Assembly (NCBI GenBank): GCA_950097015.1
Contig: CATNEN010000025.1
Location: forward strand, 3,090,001-3,154,000
From: Macrostomum hystrix
Lineage: Eukaryota > Platyhelminthes > Macrostomidae
Length of the DNA stretch: 64,000 nt
Direction: 5' to 3'
The notes under the pieces are model-generated. The model searched no databases. It was not told the origin of the DNA and worked only from the letters and a program-made list of their open reading frames with translations. Within the stretch, counting starts at the first letter, position 1. Each line of letters starts with the position of its first letter. Below, piece after piece: positions 12,456 to 24,487 of the stretch. Position numbers and translations under genes: made by a program.

Positions 12456-12617
12456 TAGAACCAAAAGTATTTGAAGAAACTCGAAGGCAAATGCCTGCAA
12501 AAAGCAGGATGTGCAGGTCGACCAAATCATTGGATTTTTAATTTGTTACTAACTGTATTTTTCGCCTCATTTGTCTCCTATGATTCACTTTATTCGAATA
12601 CATTTTACTTCCTTTGA

Positions 12618-12623
12618 ATAAAA
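12618..12623 (+). promoter_or_regulatory. polyadenylation signal AATAAA, EF-hand gene
   Basis: AATAAA lies 163 bp after the stop codon, in an AT-rich 3' region. Confidence 0.6.
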
Positions 12624-12698
12624 CAAATTATTTTGTCGTGTTGTATCAGACAGACAGCAATTGAAACTGTACTTTAATAAATTTATTTTATATTTGCA

Positions 12699-13000
12699 GT
12701 GGACTGGCGCGTAATTTAGTGACAGTAGACCCACAGCCAGCGAGGAGCCAATTCGACCCATTCCGCTGACTCCTGAGCATACACTCACACAAGTGTGTAC
12801 ATCTGCATCTGAATTTCTGGTCGTCAGGCAGTTGTACACTCTTACTGTGCCTTGGGAGTTGGTCCTCAATGTCGTAAATTGCATGACAAGCCGCAAATTC
12901 TTCTCTCCGAGGCCCCAAATGAATGACATCCTCGGCCGAATTGAGCTCAGGGACCTTGGTGCGAGAAGCAAGTGTTCGACCTCTCAGCGATTCACCCCGA
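12699..13000 (-). repeat. SINE-A copy 2
   Basis: On the minus strand, a degenerate head near 13,000 is followed by the same body as the other SINE-A copies. It lies head to head with copy 3, about 33 bp away. Confidence 0.8.
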
Positions 13001-13032
13001 CGATGTTCTTAGGAAGTAAATATCAGGTCAGG

Positions 13033-13384
13033 GGGTGAGTGGCAGGGCGGTTCGCCTCTCCCACCAAGGCCCCTAGCTAGATTCCGCGTCGAGGCCACAT
13101 TTATTTAGGGCGTAGCCGCGGAGAGAAGGCTTTGGGGCTTGTCATGCGATTTGCGCTCGTGAGGGCCAACCTCCAAGGCACAGTACACTGCCTGATGATA
13201 AAAAAGTCAGGGCAGATGTAAAAACCTGCGTGAGCGTATGTCTGCGGACAATATCTGTGTGCGTGCGTGCTCAGGAGTCAGCGAAATGGGCAGAATTGCC
13301 TCCTCGCTGGTTACGGGTCTATTGTGTCACCAAATGGTGTGCCATTGCCCACAGCCCTCCTGCAATTATTATTATTATTATTAA
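13033..13384 (+). repeat. SINE-A copy 3, full length with (TTA)n tail
   Basis: It opens GGGGGTGAGTGGCAGGGCGG, continues through the GCGTAGCCGCGGAGAGAAGG and CAGTACACTGCCTGATGAT blocks and the GT-rich stretch, and ends in ATTATTATTATTATTA. The terminal simple repeat matches copy 4 at 28.5 kb. Confidence 0.85.
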
Positions 13385-14722
13385 ATACCAGGTTTTGTCC
13401 AGATCTTAATTATAAAGAGCATCGAGTACGAATGCATCATGCCAGACTAATACGCGTGGCGTAAAAGTCACCCGATAGCAGCAGTCACCTTTTCCTAGTC
13501 TGACTACAGTATGGCGGCGTCAGGCGACTGGGCTACTCAAGATTAAACATATCGCCATAGGCCAGTGGTCTGCTTCTAAATAGAAACAATTTCGTCTTAA
13601 AGCTTGTTTCCAGCACCAGCGCAGACACTGGTGTCACACGGCTTGAAATATCTGCCAACCTTCACGTCTTGCAGCTGTGCACTAACAAACCTGCAAACTC
13701 TCTGTCCTCTAAGATACAGAACACAACCTTTGGCCGGCCCATCTACTGCCGGGTTGACTTTTGACCCCAAGCCCAGTCCAAATTGTCCAGTCACTCCTCA
13801 ACGGCACTTCCTAAGCGTGACTGGGTCGTTACATTGTCCTCAGGCAACTGGGTCATGATTCATGTCATGTGTATTGCAGCTGATCTAAAAGTGATCAGCT
13901 CTGAGAGATATCAATTGGGCTCGATGATAAGCACACGAGCTGCTTCACCCAGTTATTGGTGGATCGAGCACTCGTGGAAGGCGTGATGAATATTTGGCAT
14001 GCTTCTTTTGACTAATTTCATATCTTCTGCCGCCAGTTGGTATTAAAACTGGATAGAATGCCGCAAGCTACACTATGAGAGTGCATGTGAATCCTGTCGT
14101 ATTATAAAGAAGAAAAGTACAGTTCTACACTCAGGGATGTAACACAGAAAGAGAATTTATGATGCCAAAGCTTCTCAGAAGAAAATATTACAAAGGGCCA
14201 TTAATAATGTAGCGCTGCCAACGCTTCTTCCAGCCCAAATGAGATAGAAATGTGATTCATTTTCCACCAGTAGACCGGGACTAAAATCCATTGGCATTAG
14301 CAACTATCAGCGGAAGGACAGACTGGCTCTTGTCAGCTTCCATAGCTATTTATCTTCTCTGTTTGCATTGTCAAACTGCTCATTTTCGCGGTGATAAGGG
14401 TGGCCTGTTCACTACACACAGCCTTCTGTTGAGATCATTGACTTACTCAGTTCCTATTTAGATTTTATCTCTAGCAGTACTTATCCGGCATGGTCTCGTT
14501 ATGCTCAGCTGAGTTAGTCTTTTCAAAGAGCGCAGTGACGCAACTTCGCAAACGTCGGCAGCTGTCGTCCCGACGTCATGAAGTCCCGAACCTCACCGCC
14601 CACGCTAACGCTAGCCTCTTGTAGTGAACGCGGCTGGATTTCCACAATCCAAGAGGCTAAAAATAGTCACTATCCGAGGGCCCACCTCACTGATAAGTTG
14701 CAGGAATGCAATCATTTTTCAC
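13385..14722. other. intergenic, no gene recognised
   Basis: Only short open frames (for example 13,604-13,986) without domain similarity are present. The final 200 bp precede a TATA box. Confidence 0.45.
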
Positions 14723-14730
14723 TATAAATA
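14723..14730 (+). promoter_or_regulatory. TATA box of the secreted eight-cysteine protein gene
   Basis: TATAAATA lies 108 bp upstream of the ATG at 14,831. A transcription start 25-30 bp downstream would give a 5'UTR of about 75 bp. Confidence 0.55.
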
Positions 14731-14830
14731 CGGCTTGGATTGCTGCCACCCTCCCAGATGGTGACATTGAGAGAAGGCTAAGTGATTCGAACACCAGACA
14801 GGCGGCTATTGTAGAAAGGAGTTTCTCAGA

Positions 14831-15691
14831 ATGCTATCAGAGCTTTACCCACTAGTCTTTGTTTTCATCTGCTTGAGTGCTGCATCAGGTAAGACACTGA
14901 TTCTCGTTATCTTTCATTGGAATTTCATCATTTGTTTAAATCTGTCATTGGTCTTTGTTAATAATCGGTAAGGAAACTATTCAGATAGTAGGGGCAGAGT
15001 GTACAGCGCTAACGAAAGCTTCTCAGCTCGTTAGGAAATAATGTCACTTTGCGATGGAACACTGAAATCCCAATAATTCCATTCCACACCCACATCCGTC
15101 CAGCCTCGCCGATCGCTCATCGCAATCGCCTATCTGAGGATCGCTACTGCCGCGTCGGCCTCTACATTCACGACAGCGACAACCCGGTGCAGTCGGGCAT
15201 CTGTCCGCCGCGGCTAGACTGCGCCAAGCTGCTGCGGCTGCCGCCAGACCAAATCAGATGCGGAGTGAGCGTCTTTTTATTGTGTTTAAAATTAGCGTTC
15301 AAAATCAATTTACGGAAGGAGGCTTGTCAGGTGGTTTCGTTCCACGACCTTCCCATTGAGTTACTCGTCCTAAGTTCCTAGATTTAAAAAGTCCTATTAT
15401 TGAACGCATTGTTACTAACGCTACTATTCCTCCTTACATAAGGGCAATCTGAAATTCTCATTTCAGGTGGAGTTTCAGGAAGACTTCAACGATTTCTCTG
15501 ACCGATGGAGCAGTACTGTTCTGCGCTACGGTTGCAGGCGTCTAGCGCAGTGTTCCACGCGAGATTTGGACGGTTCCAGCGTGTGCTACCGCGCCAAGGA
15601 CACCAGGCAGCGCTACCAGCTCTATAGTGCGTTCTACCCGCTGCGCACCAGGATCTCTAGTATTGAGGACGCCCCTTTCCTGTGTCCGTAG
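14831..15691 (+). CDS. small secreted cysteine-rich protein, unrecognised family
   Basis: Three exons, 14831-14888, 15104-15264 and 15467-15691, with clean GT/AG sites and matching phases (1 and 0), give 147 residues. The first 20 residues (MLSELYPLVFVFICLSAASA) are a convincing signal peptide, with cleavage likely before SPIAHRN. The remaining roughly 127 residues contain eight cysteines (contexts RYCR, SGIC, LDCA, IRCG, YGCR, AQCS, SVCY and FLCP, the last next to the stop). That would allow four disulfides. There is no dibasic-flanked peptide array and no transmembrane segment. I do not recognise the family; a secreted structural, gland or host-defence product is possible but unproven. A TATA box at 14,723 supports it as a real, possibly tissue-specific gene. 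Confidence 0.7.
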
Positions 15692-16296
15692 CTTCATCCT
15701 ATCGGACTTTATCCCTAATAAGCTCAGTGTTGTGTCCGCCGTGTCTCTACAAGCGCATTTCTGTGTTATATTCTTGACCGTCTCTGTAACTCTTTAGTAG
15801 ATTTTCACCTTTGAGTGCACTTCTTCTGTATTAACTCTCAAGCTTTACCTTAGTAAAATTTTTCTGAAAACGCGTACTTATTAAATTCTCATCAGTTTCA
15901 TTAAATGGATATCCAGTTTCCAGTAGAAACTCGTATATTTAACATTGTAAGTACGTTTTAGAAATCAGAGACGGAATGTATTTAACTTGTAAAATTAACC
16001 TTCAAGCCAATAAACACGAAACGAAATCTAATTTCGAAAATATATATATGTGAACTTCAAGAAAAATTTTACCTAAACTTGTTTAATACAGAATTCGAGC
16101 ATAAATACTCGTAATTTAAAAAGCAATATGCTTTAAAAATCCATAAAAATATTACAAGCGATGGTCCAGTTTTATAATATGACTTGATTTTCTTATACAT
16201 ATGAGCACTGATTGCAAATTAAATAAAAACGAATAATGTCTAGACCACCTACATTTATACAGGTTATCGACATGCTAGAAGGATACTCGCATTAAG
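15692..16296. other. AT-rich intergenic, convergent 3' ends
   Basis: This lies between the stop of the secreted protein gene (plus) and the end of the CNBD gene (minus). Candidate polyadenylation signals are present (for example AATAAA near 16,010). No gene was seen. Confidence 0.5.
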
Positions 16297-19200
16297 TCAC
16301 ACAAGTCGATTTCCCTTTAGACTTGGTCGATGCTGTCGACTTCTTGAAGCACCTGCCGACACAGAAAGCCTGTGCTGCTGCTGCTGCGGCTGCGGCTGCA
16401 TCTGTTGCTGCAGGGCACTATCTCGCTGCATTCGCACTGCGGAATGAGCCTGTAATATTCTCAGCGCATTGTTGGGCAGCATGTAGCGCCTGGTGTGCTG
16501 ATGACCGTGCTCAAGATGGCCCGAAGCAGCTGTGCACGGCTTCCGCTTGACTAGCACTGTGCCGCCAGGCAGTGGCACCTTCTCTGGCTGGAGAGTGGCC
16601 AAGTGACCTCTTTAGCACCGAACTGGACAGAAATTGTTTCATTACTTTTTTAATTCAGTCTTAACTTTAAACTCACATCTAGGTTGTACCGCCTTAGCTT
16701 GGTGACACCCTCGGTTGTGGCGGAGACTGCCGCTTGCGGCTCATCCTGATGAATTGAACAGCGCCGCAAAAAGTCGCCGATGCGATCCTCCAAGCCAACT
16801 AGCACCGTGTCGCTCGTCTCCTCGTCGAAGGTGGCTGCAGCGGGGCCACCTTCGGATGCAGCTGCTGGCCGCTGCTGCTGTCTATGCGGTTGTTGCTGCT
16901 GCCCGACACCGCCAGATTTTAGTGACAGTCGCCGCCGCACCTCCTTGAGACGCTGCATCATCTTCAGCATGACCATCAGGCTGATCTTCTCGCCCGACGC
17001 ATTCTGAACTGTGGTGGTCTCCAGGATTTCGTTCACAATGTCGCCCGGGCCGCGGGCGGAGGTTTTCTGAAGCTCCTTGTGCATCTTCAGCACGTCTTCC
17101 GGCTCTGTATCCCGCTTGTAGTTTGTTAGTTGACGCAGGGAGCGAGCCTGGAAAGTTTAAGGCGGAAGGACTACCGCAGTCAGGAATCAAATAATCAACA
17201 ACGGCCAAACTACTAAGCTAGTTAGGTCAGGTGTACTGTCAGTGGCATAGCGCAGCCTCTCAAAGGCGCATCCTAAGGCCACACCCCATCCAGGTTTCTA
17301 CCCGAGCAAAATCTGATACACTTTTTCACAGCTGAGTGAACTGAAGCCATGGGAAATGAAGTGTCCCACTCAAGGACACAAATTGCTACCATTGGGTATA
17401 GATTCGAAAAAATCTGTCTTAAAAAGTCCGAAGCTAATCACCGAGATGCAAGTACTACTGATAGTAGAGCAGTAAAAGCGATTACATATCAGTATTGAAT
17501 ATTTATATTTGGAAAATGCCACTGGCCTGGATGTGGAACTCGCGCCTCGCCACCCGGTCCTCTTGATCCTCCCGGCTCCGCTCCTCCTTCTCCCGCAGTC
17601 GTCTGGCCCAGTAGCCGCTCTGCCTGTGCGAGGCCAACCTCACAGCCAGGCTGCCTGGCACGCAGGGTCGAACCAGTGCCGCCTTGTCCACGAGAAACAG
17701 CTTCGCGAGAGTGACCACCTCGCGATCCCGCTGAGTCAAGTGGGTGGACTGCAAGCGGATCTCTGAGGGGGCAGGACGTCGGGCCAGCAGCTCTCTGTGC
17801 AGACGTCCAGCGGACATTGCGAACAGAGTGGCGCCGTCCGCGGCGGAGGCGTCAACCTCCGGAGTGGAAACGGCAGACTGACGTGCCAGATGATGGAGAC
17901 GCTGGTGTACCTTTAAAAATTTGATACATTTACTCGGAAATCGCCAGGTTCTTCACAAAAGTAACTCTAGGCTCAGTTCAGCTCGATTGATAATTAAACT
18001 TTTTTCTTATCGATGAAAAACTGGAGCATTAAACACTCGTAGAAGAAACAAGATGCTACTAGTAAAAGGACTGAGTGAAAAGTTTTCGATTCTCACCTTC
18101 TCAAGTACCAGCAGCTTCAGCAGATCCACAGTTCGCTGATTTCGCCTGGTGATGAGTCGTTCGATGTTTTGCAGATCGAGGATAAGCGTCTCCACCTCAC
18201 CCATGGCCCGATAGGAGCAGCTGTGAGTATGCAGTCCGAGTGCGTACTCAAAATCTCCTGTTGCCCAGTATTTAAGGGGGAGAAATGGACAGCTTAGTTG
18301 GCAAGCAGTGAGGCATGACTCTTACTTCCTTCGTCCCATGCAGGCAAACTCAAACACTTTTGCAAACAAAACAGGTGTTTGTTCAGCGTGAGAGTTTGCG
18401 TGTGCGCGCCAGGGTTTCTCAATCTTGGTGTGCTCATTTTACATACTATTATATAAAATACTAATATATATTTTTATTTCTACTTAGCTTCGTTAGTCTA
18501 TGGTCGAACTAGAACCTTAAAGCAATGGCAATGAGTACCCGAATGCATGCCTTTAACGGTGCGAGGCTAATTCTCTCCAAGCCTCACCAATGCAGTCACC
18601 GTCCTCCACAAACGCCAGGTGCCGATTCCGGCCCGTAGCCAGCCTCTCCGCCTCCTGGTAGCCGAGCTCTCGCCTCACCCGAATGGCCTCCTGTTGCAGC
18701 GACTTCTGCTCACAGTTGGCCCTCCGCTTGCGCCTTGCCAGAAGGGCCTCCAGCTCGGTGGTTTGTCTCCAGGTGGCGAACTGCACCGGGTACTGGCGCC
18801 GGTGCTGGCCGCTATCCACGGACACGGCCACAACGCCTCTGGCGAAGGTTAAGAACGAGGCAAATTTAAGATTTGTAGTTGTTTTTATAGCTTTTATCGT
18901 TTTAATCGCTGTAAAATATTGGTGCTCATCGTGCTCTAAAAGCGTTGGCCGCATAACTCGTAGCCCTAGAAAACGTGGATGGCATTCAGATCCGTCAAGT
19001 TACTATAGCTTTGACATCAGTACGCAACAAAACAAATATTGATAAAAAGCACACTAACACTCACCGGATTATAAAGTGCAACGCAGCAAAAGGCTGTCCC
19101 TGACGCACGATGACGCTGTCGTATGGAAAGCGCTCCTTGCGCAAGCTCATCTCCAGCAGGCGCTTGAACCGGGGCGTCCACCAGTTGAACAGGTGGCTAC

Positions 19201-20605
19201 GGTCAATGAACCCATGCCGCTCAGCGTACTCTTTCTCCTGCTGGCTCTGCGGCGAGAGGTGCAATTTGGGACAACTGCCGATTTTCAGGGTGCCTATTTA
19301 ACTTTCAAGAGTATATTTCGTCCTATTAAAAAGAACTTGTGGACTGGGGGTGACGCCACACCACCCTTAATTACCCCAGCTGATGCTGGTACCCATTAAT
19401 CAGCTGGGTAAACTGAAGCAATGCAGATTAAAGTGTATTGCTAAAAGACAAAAATTGCTCCAGTGGAGCCGAGAATCGAACCCCCGACCTTTAAGTCATG
19501 AGTCTGACGCACTATCCAGTAGGTTAAGAAAGAAAAAATTATGACCTCCTGAGTATATTAAGAGTGGTTTAATGTACTCATACGTATACTTTAAGCAAAA
19601 TAAGTTTAACTAAAGTCAAAATAAATCTAAATCTACTGGAAGTAAGTACTTGTCACATCAAAAGTTCATACAAGCTTCTGCTTACTTTAAAAGCCCGGTT
19701 GAAAAGGTCCCGGCTTATCACTAGCAGGTCGGTATCCTCATCGGCTATTATAGAGGCATTGCGCACAGACTCCTCTGTCATGAGAGCGATCTCGCCGAAG
19801 CACTTGCCAGCCTCTGAGGAATATTTTAATACGTTAAAATAACGATAAAGTTTCGATTCTATCAAATGACCAACTGAGATCCAGAGCTAAAAGGCGAAAA
19901 TAAATTGGGAAAACTGTCTCACCTAACTGGAAGATGAAGTTGCCAAGGAGCTTGCGGTCAAATTGCCGCACCTCGTCATTCTTGGCCTCCGGCTGCAGCA
20001 GTCGCTGCTTGTCCTTGGCCTCCTGGTCGAGCTGCAGCAGCAACTGTCGCATCTTCTCCGCGCCTGACAGGACTCGAGGAGGAGCCGCTGAGGCTGGGGC
20101 GGTGAACGAAGCAGCTCCCAGAGCTTGCCTAGTAGACTCCTCATCCTCCACGCCCGCTGTTGGCGCCACTTCGCCACTTTTGTTTGGATCGATGAAGATT
20201 GAAGTTCGACCGGACAGCATCACATAGAATCTTGATTTGTTAGGTGGGAATAAACGTCTTTTTCGTTCGTTTCGTTCACTACGTTCATAAGGATCCGAAT
20301 AGACAACTCACTCTTCTCCGCGTTCGCCTTGCCAGATGATGACATCATCGCGCTGACACTTGCGATACTCGCAGTTACGCAAAATGTCGAGCATCACTTC
20401 TGCAGAAAATCACTAGCCCACGTTATGACTCAAAATTAACTCATTCTTTTAGACAGAGTTTAAATTTAACCTCACCTTTAGAAGCTGTGCCGAACACTGG
20501 CGACTGCTTTGATAGCCAGGGAATGATGTCGGCCATGTCCTGCTCGGACCGGCTGTTTGGTGACCGGCTGATTAAACTAATCACCCTGCTTAATGTCTCT
20601 GTCAT
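16297..20605 (-). CDS. protein with two cyclic-nucleotide-binding domains, CNBD2-like
   Basis: Minus-strand exons, 5' to 3': 20476-20605, about 20274-20399, 19923-20230, 19686-19813, 19065-19246, 18588-18838, 18097-18257, about 17518-17910, 16677-17147 and a final one about 16297-16611. The first seven join in phase. CNBD 1: ILRNCEYRKCQRDDVIIWQG, GEEFYVMLSGRTSIFI, then an inserted 80-residue linker rich in Ala, Lys and Gln, then the phosphate-binding cassette GKCFGEIAL...RNASI with the key Glu and Arg present. CNBD 2: FPYDSVIVRQGQPFAALHFI, GVVAVSV, a charged insert, GDCIGDFEYAL...SYRAMGEVETLILD. The second cassette has Asp in place of the usual Glu, so nucleotide binding there is less certain. 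A basic, Gln-rich tail follows. This layout resembles CNBD2, a cAMP-binding protein linked to sperm function in mammals. The exon 8/9 donor and the last exon's frame are unresolved: one frame gives a short C-terminus, another a Gln-rich tail ending GNRLV. Confidence 0.75.
17240..17400 (-). repeat. diverged SINE relic with metazoan-type central motif
   Basis: GTGAACTGAAGCCATGGG followed by AAGTGTCCCACTCAAGGACAC resembles the central domain seen in several old metazoan SINE superfamilies. A related block occurs in SINE-B. It lies in a CNBD gene intron. Confidence 0.5.
19335..19530 (-). repeat. SINE-B copy, minus
   Basis: It contains GCTGGGTAAACTGAAGCAAT and, at the head, GAATCGAACCCCCGACC (reverse B box). 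It lies in the intron between CNBD exons 19065-19246 and 19686-19813. Confidence 0.75.
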
Positions 20606-23507
20606 TCTTAGCTGTGATGATGGCTTGTTTTAGTAGATTCGAAAAACATCGATTCTCAAATGTCAAATTGCTGCTAGTCCAAGCTATACACCAATATATA
20701 CTGGCATGCACTCACAACCGGCGTTGTGTGAGCATAGAAATACAAGCATGCACAGGCAATTTACACCGGAACACACAATAGCTCGGAACAAATAATAGAT
20801 TTTCACCCTCACATCTCTCGCTTCTGAGGCCCCTCTGGCGCCTGTCAAATGCCGCAGAGGTATCAGATCAGCGGGTAAGTAGATCTAATATTGACCGGTG
20901 TATACAAGCGTATGTCATGAGCTGACATAACTGACAGTGAAGAAAAATTTTCTCGGGTAAATAATAATTCTTTTCATAGTTCTTTGTTTGCTTAACTATG
21001 TGTTTGCAGTTTTTACTTATAATTTGTGAATTTCTATCCAAAATTCAATGCAGTGCTTGTGTATTGTGCATATTTCTTTCATGATCTTGGATATTTTGTT
21101 CGCTTTTGATATTTTAAAGCAAAGGAAAAACTGTCTTTTAAAACCTTAGATACCTGATCGTGTCCTGATATGAATAACATTAAATTTCCTGGCAAAAAAC
21201 TTCAACATGCGCAAAAACGGTTTTGACAGAATGCAGTCTTGCCTATTCCACAACAGGTGTACAGAAATATAAAACATCCGACTAAATAATGTCAAATAGG
21301 GGTCGAAAATAAAGTAAGAATCTTGGGTCAATCGGGATAATAGGGGATCATATATCTCCCTATGTCCCCATCTCCCCTATCTCCCCAGCATACGGCACCA
21401 ATCAAACTATTAGCTCCTTATGAAGCAAGCAAATTTAATATAAATAGTAAAGGCCCGGTCTCTAAATGCTAAGTTTGACGATTCCGATGCAACCACTAAT
21501 ACGCATATTAAGGCTTATTACGTAAACCGAAAAACATGTTTCTAACAAACATAAAGCTGCAAAGATTAATAAATCTTTCAAGTTTATTTAAGTTCTTAAC
21601 TTTATGTTAAAATAAAACTCAGAAAATTCCTATGCTTTGTGATTTATGCTTTTACAAATGTGTTGCAAAACTAAGATTTCTTAGGATTTATTGTCACGGC
21701 CCACAGGTTGCAGAGAATTTTCTATAGGTCCTAGGCCTAACCTTCACGATAACAGCAGCAACGTTACAAACCCTTCATGGATCCGATTCGAAAACAATGA
21801 GCAGTATGAAATTAATTATTCTTTTAGTAAAGGTAACAACATTTTCAAAATTTTAAAGAGTAACAATCAACTGAACTTCTGAACACCAGCAAGCCTGGAT
21901 TTATCTACCAAATAAATAAATAAAACACAATGTCTGAGGTGGCACATTCTCAGGTGGCGTAGTATTGTGCCACCTAGAAAAGGTGTTATGCATGGCCCAG
22001 CTGCCAAAGGTGTTATGCATGTGGCAGCGATGCCACAGAAACTCGTCCAAACTGGTGTTGATCTAGCACATCATGGATTTTTATCTCATATCTTTGCTTT
22101 GTCTAAGTCTTTGTCTTGTATTGCCATAGGTAGGCCAATTAAAAAATAGGATAAATAAGCACCAAAAAGTCGAATTTCACTTGTCAACAACCTTAACTGC
22201 TTGTTTTTATTAGTGCTACATATCTATTTTGCCATTTCTTTGGGTTTAGCACTAAGTGTGCATGCAAGAATTCAGTATTAAGCAATTGGGACATATTGTA
22301 TGCCAACCATGCATGCCTAACTTAGTAGGCAACACCAATGCATGCACAAGTTTTTGGGCATATTCTACTTGATTGGGACTATGGTTTTCGCCAAGTTTTT
22401 GTTTGTCAAGTATCTTACTTTATATAGATTTACTGTTAATTATTTATCCCTAGGCCCTACTGTTGAAAATGACAATATATTCTTTTGCTAAGGCTAATTT
22501 AGCTAAATTATTATCTAGCTCAAGCACTAGATTCACTTAACAATAGTTGTTTAATTCATTTATGTTTATAGCACTATGAATATGATTGTCATGGTTGGTA
22601 TTATATAACTAAAATTTAGATGATAGTATATGCTTTACTTTTAATTTGTTTTTTTTGGTTATTTGGTAAGTTATTTTGTAGGCCTAATTTTAGACATCTG
22701 AAGAATATGAATCTAATTTAAATAGGAAATCAATTGAGGAAGGCAAATATGACAACATAGTCTGAAACCAACTTACTAGACATGACTAAATACAATAGAA
22801 CTTTCTTCATTGTTGGTCCCTAACTGATACTAGATGTACTGATATATAGACTAGCTATATCTGCTATATTGCAATAATATAATACATTCTCAAACAGTTA
22901 GATATGCTTGTTTGCACCTTCAACCCAGAATTCTCCATAGGGAAAATCTAAAGCCATATAATCCATAGCCAGCTTAAACTGCAGGTTAATAGGAGGCTAT
23001 AGGTCAGTTCAACCTTTTATTTATAGGTTATACAATTCTTCTAAATCTAGTACAAATTAGCTTAATCAGAACAACTTTCTCAGCTACTATATTGGCCACT
23101 TTGCTAGCAGTTTTGTTTTATTCACTGTTCTAATTGCTTTTATATAATTTTTTACTAGAATATTAAAATTCCTATTATCTTAAAAATTTGCCTTAGTTAT
23201 CTGTACTTGTTGCTATGCTGATATCCTGATTGTTTTATTGACATTGAGCACAAAATAATAAACCAGTAAACAATGCCCCCAGAAAATATAAGCTGATATT
23301 AATGCTTTTTTATTTCCTTCTTTTGCTAATTGAAATTCGACAAAATTAAATATTTGGCACCAACTTGGTGGCACCAAGTTATTAGTATATAGTAAATGGT
23401 TAAAGTGCAAAATAGCTAGAATTTCTAAAACAGTGTAACACGTCACAAGCACTACCTTAATTCACAGCATTTATGAGAGTGCCACTGATCTCTGACGTCC
23501 ATGCAAT
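20606..23507. other. long AT-rich non-genic stretch
   Basis: The region upstream of the CNBD gene start presumably includes its promoter. 21.0-23.4 kb is strongly AT-rich with no open frame above about 80 residues and no domain. ATGCATG-type palindromes are frequent near 21.98-22.35 kb. No RNA gene was recognised. Confidence 0.5.
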
Positions 23508-24306
23508 ATGAGTTCTCAAGAGCAGCGCCTCGAGATAAACTGCCAGTGCCAACAGGTGATTGCTTTGCCGAAAGTCAAAGGAGCTCGTCCTGGCCAGCCC
23601 AGCCATTGTTGCGGCTTAACCGCTGTGAGTATTTCTTTAACTGCCTGCCCTTATCCTTTGAGTTTTTTTCAGTCGGCTCCTAACACTTCTTATCTGCAAT
23701 CGCAAAATCACAGGCTTATTTTTGGTATCTAAATAGCGCACCTTAATATTTTTATGACGTAATTAACTTTTTTGTTAGCCAAAACGGCACAAAAATAACC
23801 GATTTCTACAAAACTTCCATTGTTTAGATGAAAATGATGTTTTCTATCTGTTCAGGCTTTTAAAAAACGATTTAATATAAGAAAAAAATCATGCTACTCA
23901 CTACAAGTAGCATATATCAAGTGCTAACACAAGCCTAGATCTTGTGCTTTTCGCACACTGTCCAAATCTTTTCATGCAGTGCTGCATTCAAGCTAAACTG
24001 TCTTTTCCATTCTAACACTAATACGATTGTACACTGTGTGTAACTTACCTTTATTTTTCTCTCCTGCGTGTGTACACCACCCTATGCTGTAATGTATAAA
24101 ACTTCTGTGGCACAGTTAAACCTATAGGCGGCTCTTGTGAGTGAAAGACCGAATTCACATAATGAGGTCCCAACCCTTACCTTTTGGTGTTCTATTTGTG
24201 ATTCCGCTATGCCCCTCTTCTCTCTCTCATTCTCACTCTACAGATTGCCATTGCACATTGCTGTCTAGAAAAAGAATATAACGACCGCCAAAGCAAACTG
24301 AATTGA
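23508..24306 (+). CDS. possible two-exon microprotein, 59 residues, Cys-rich
   Basis: Exon 1, 23508-23624, has its ATG at 23508 and ends at GCT|GTGAGT. Exon 2, 24244-24306, follows a strong pyrimidine tract (CTCTCATTCTCACTCTACAG) and keeps phase 0. The joined product begins MSSQEQRLEINCQCQQ and spans the junction as HCCGLTA-IAIAHCC, ending in a charged tail EKEYNDRQSKLN. Six cysteines cluster as CQC, HCC and HCC around a short hydrophobic patch, which could suit palmitoylation or metal binding (speculation). I do not recognise a family. An out-of-frame ATG seven bases upstream is a weakness. It could alternatively be a 5' exon pair of the kinase gene immediately downstream. Confidence 0.4.
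24095..24101 (+). promoter_or_regulatory. TATA box candidate upstream of the kinase gene
   Basis: TATAAAA lies 387 bp before the kinase ATG, inside the intron of the putative microprotein gene. The assignment is uncertain. Confidence 0.25.
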
Positions 24307-24487
24307 CAAGTCTATCATTTTCCACTCTCAGGATTTTTCCTTCTTATCGAATTCGACAAGCCTCTTATCTATTATAAACATTTGATTCTGTGCCAGGCTT
24401 AAAAATTCTAACTTAACTACAAACTCACTCTAGTCAACTGGCGACTCTAAAAAGCTGCGGCGTCGAACCACTCCGCTAATTGTTACC

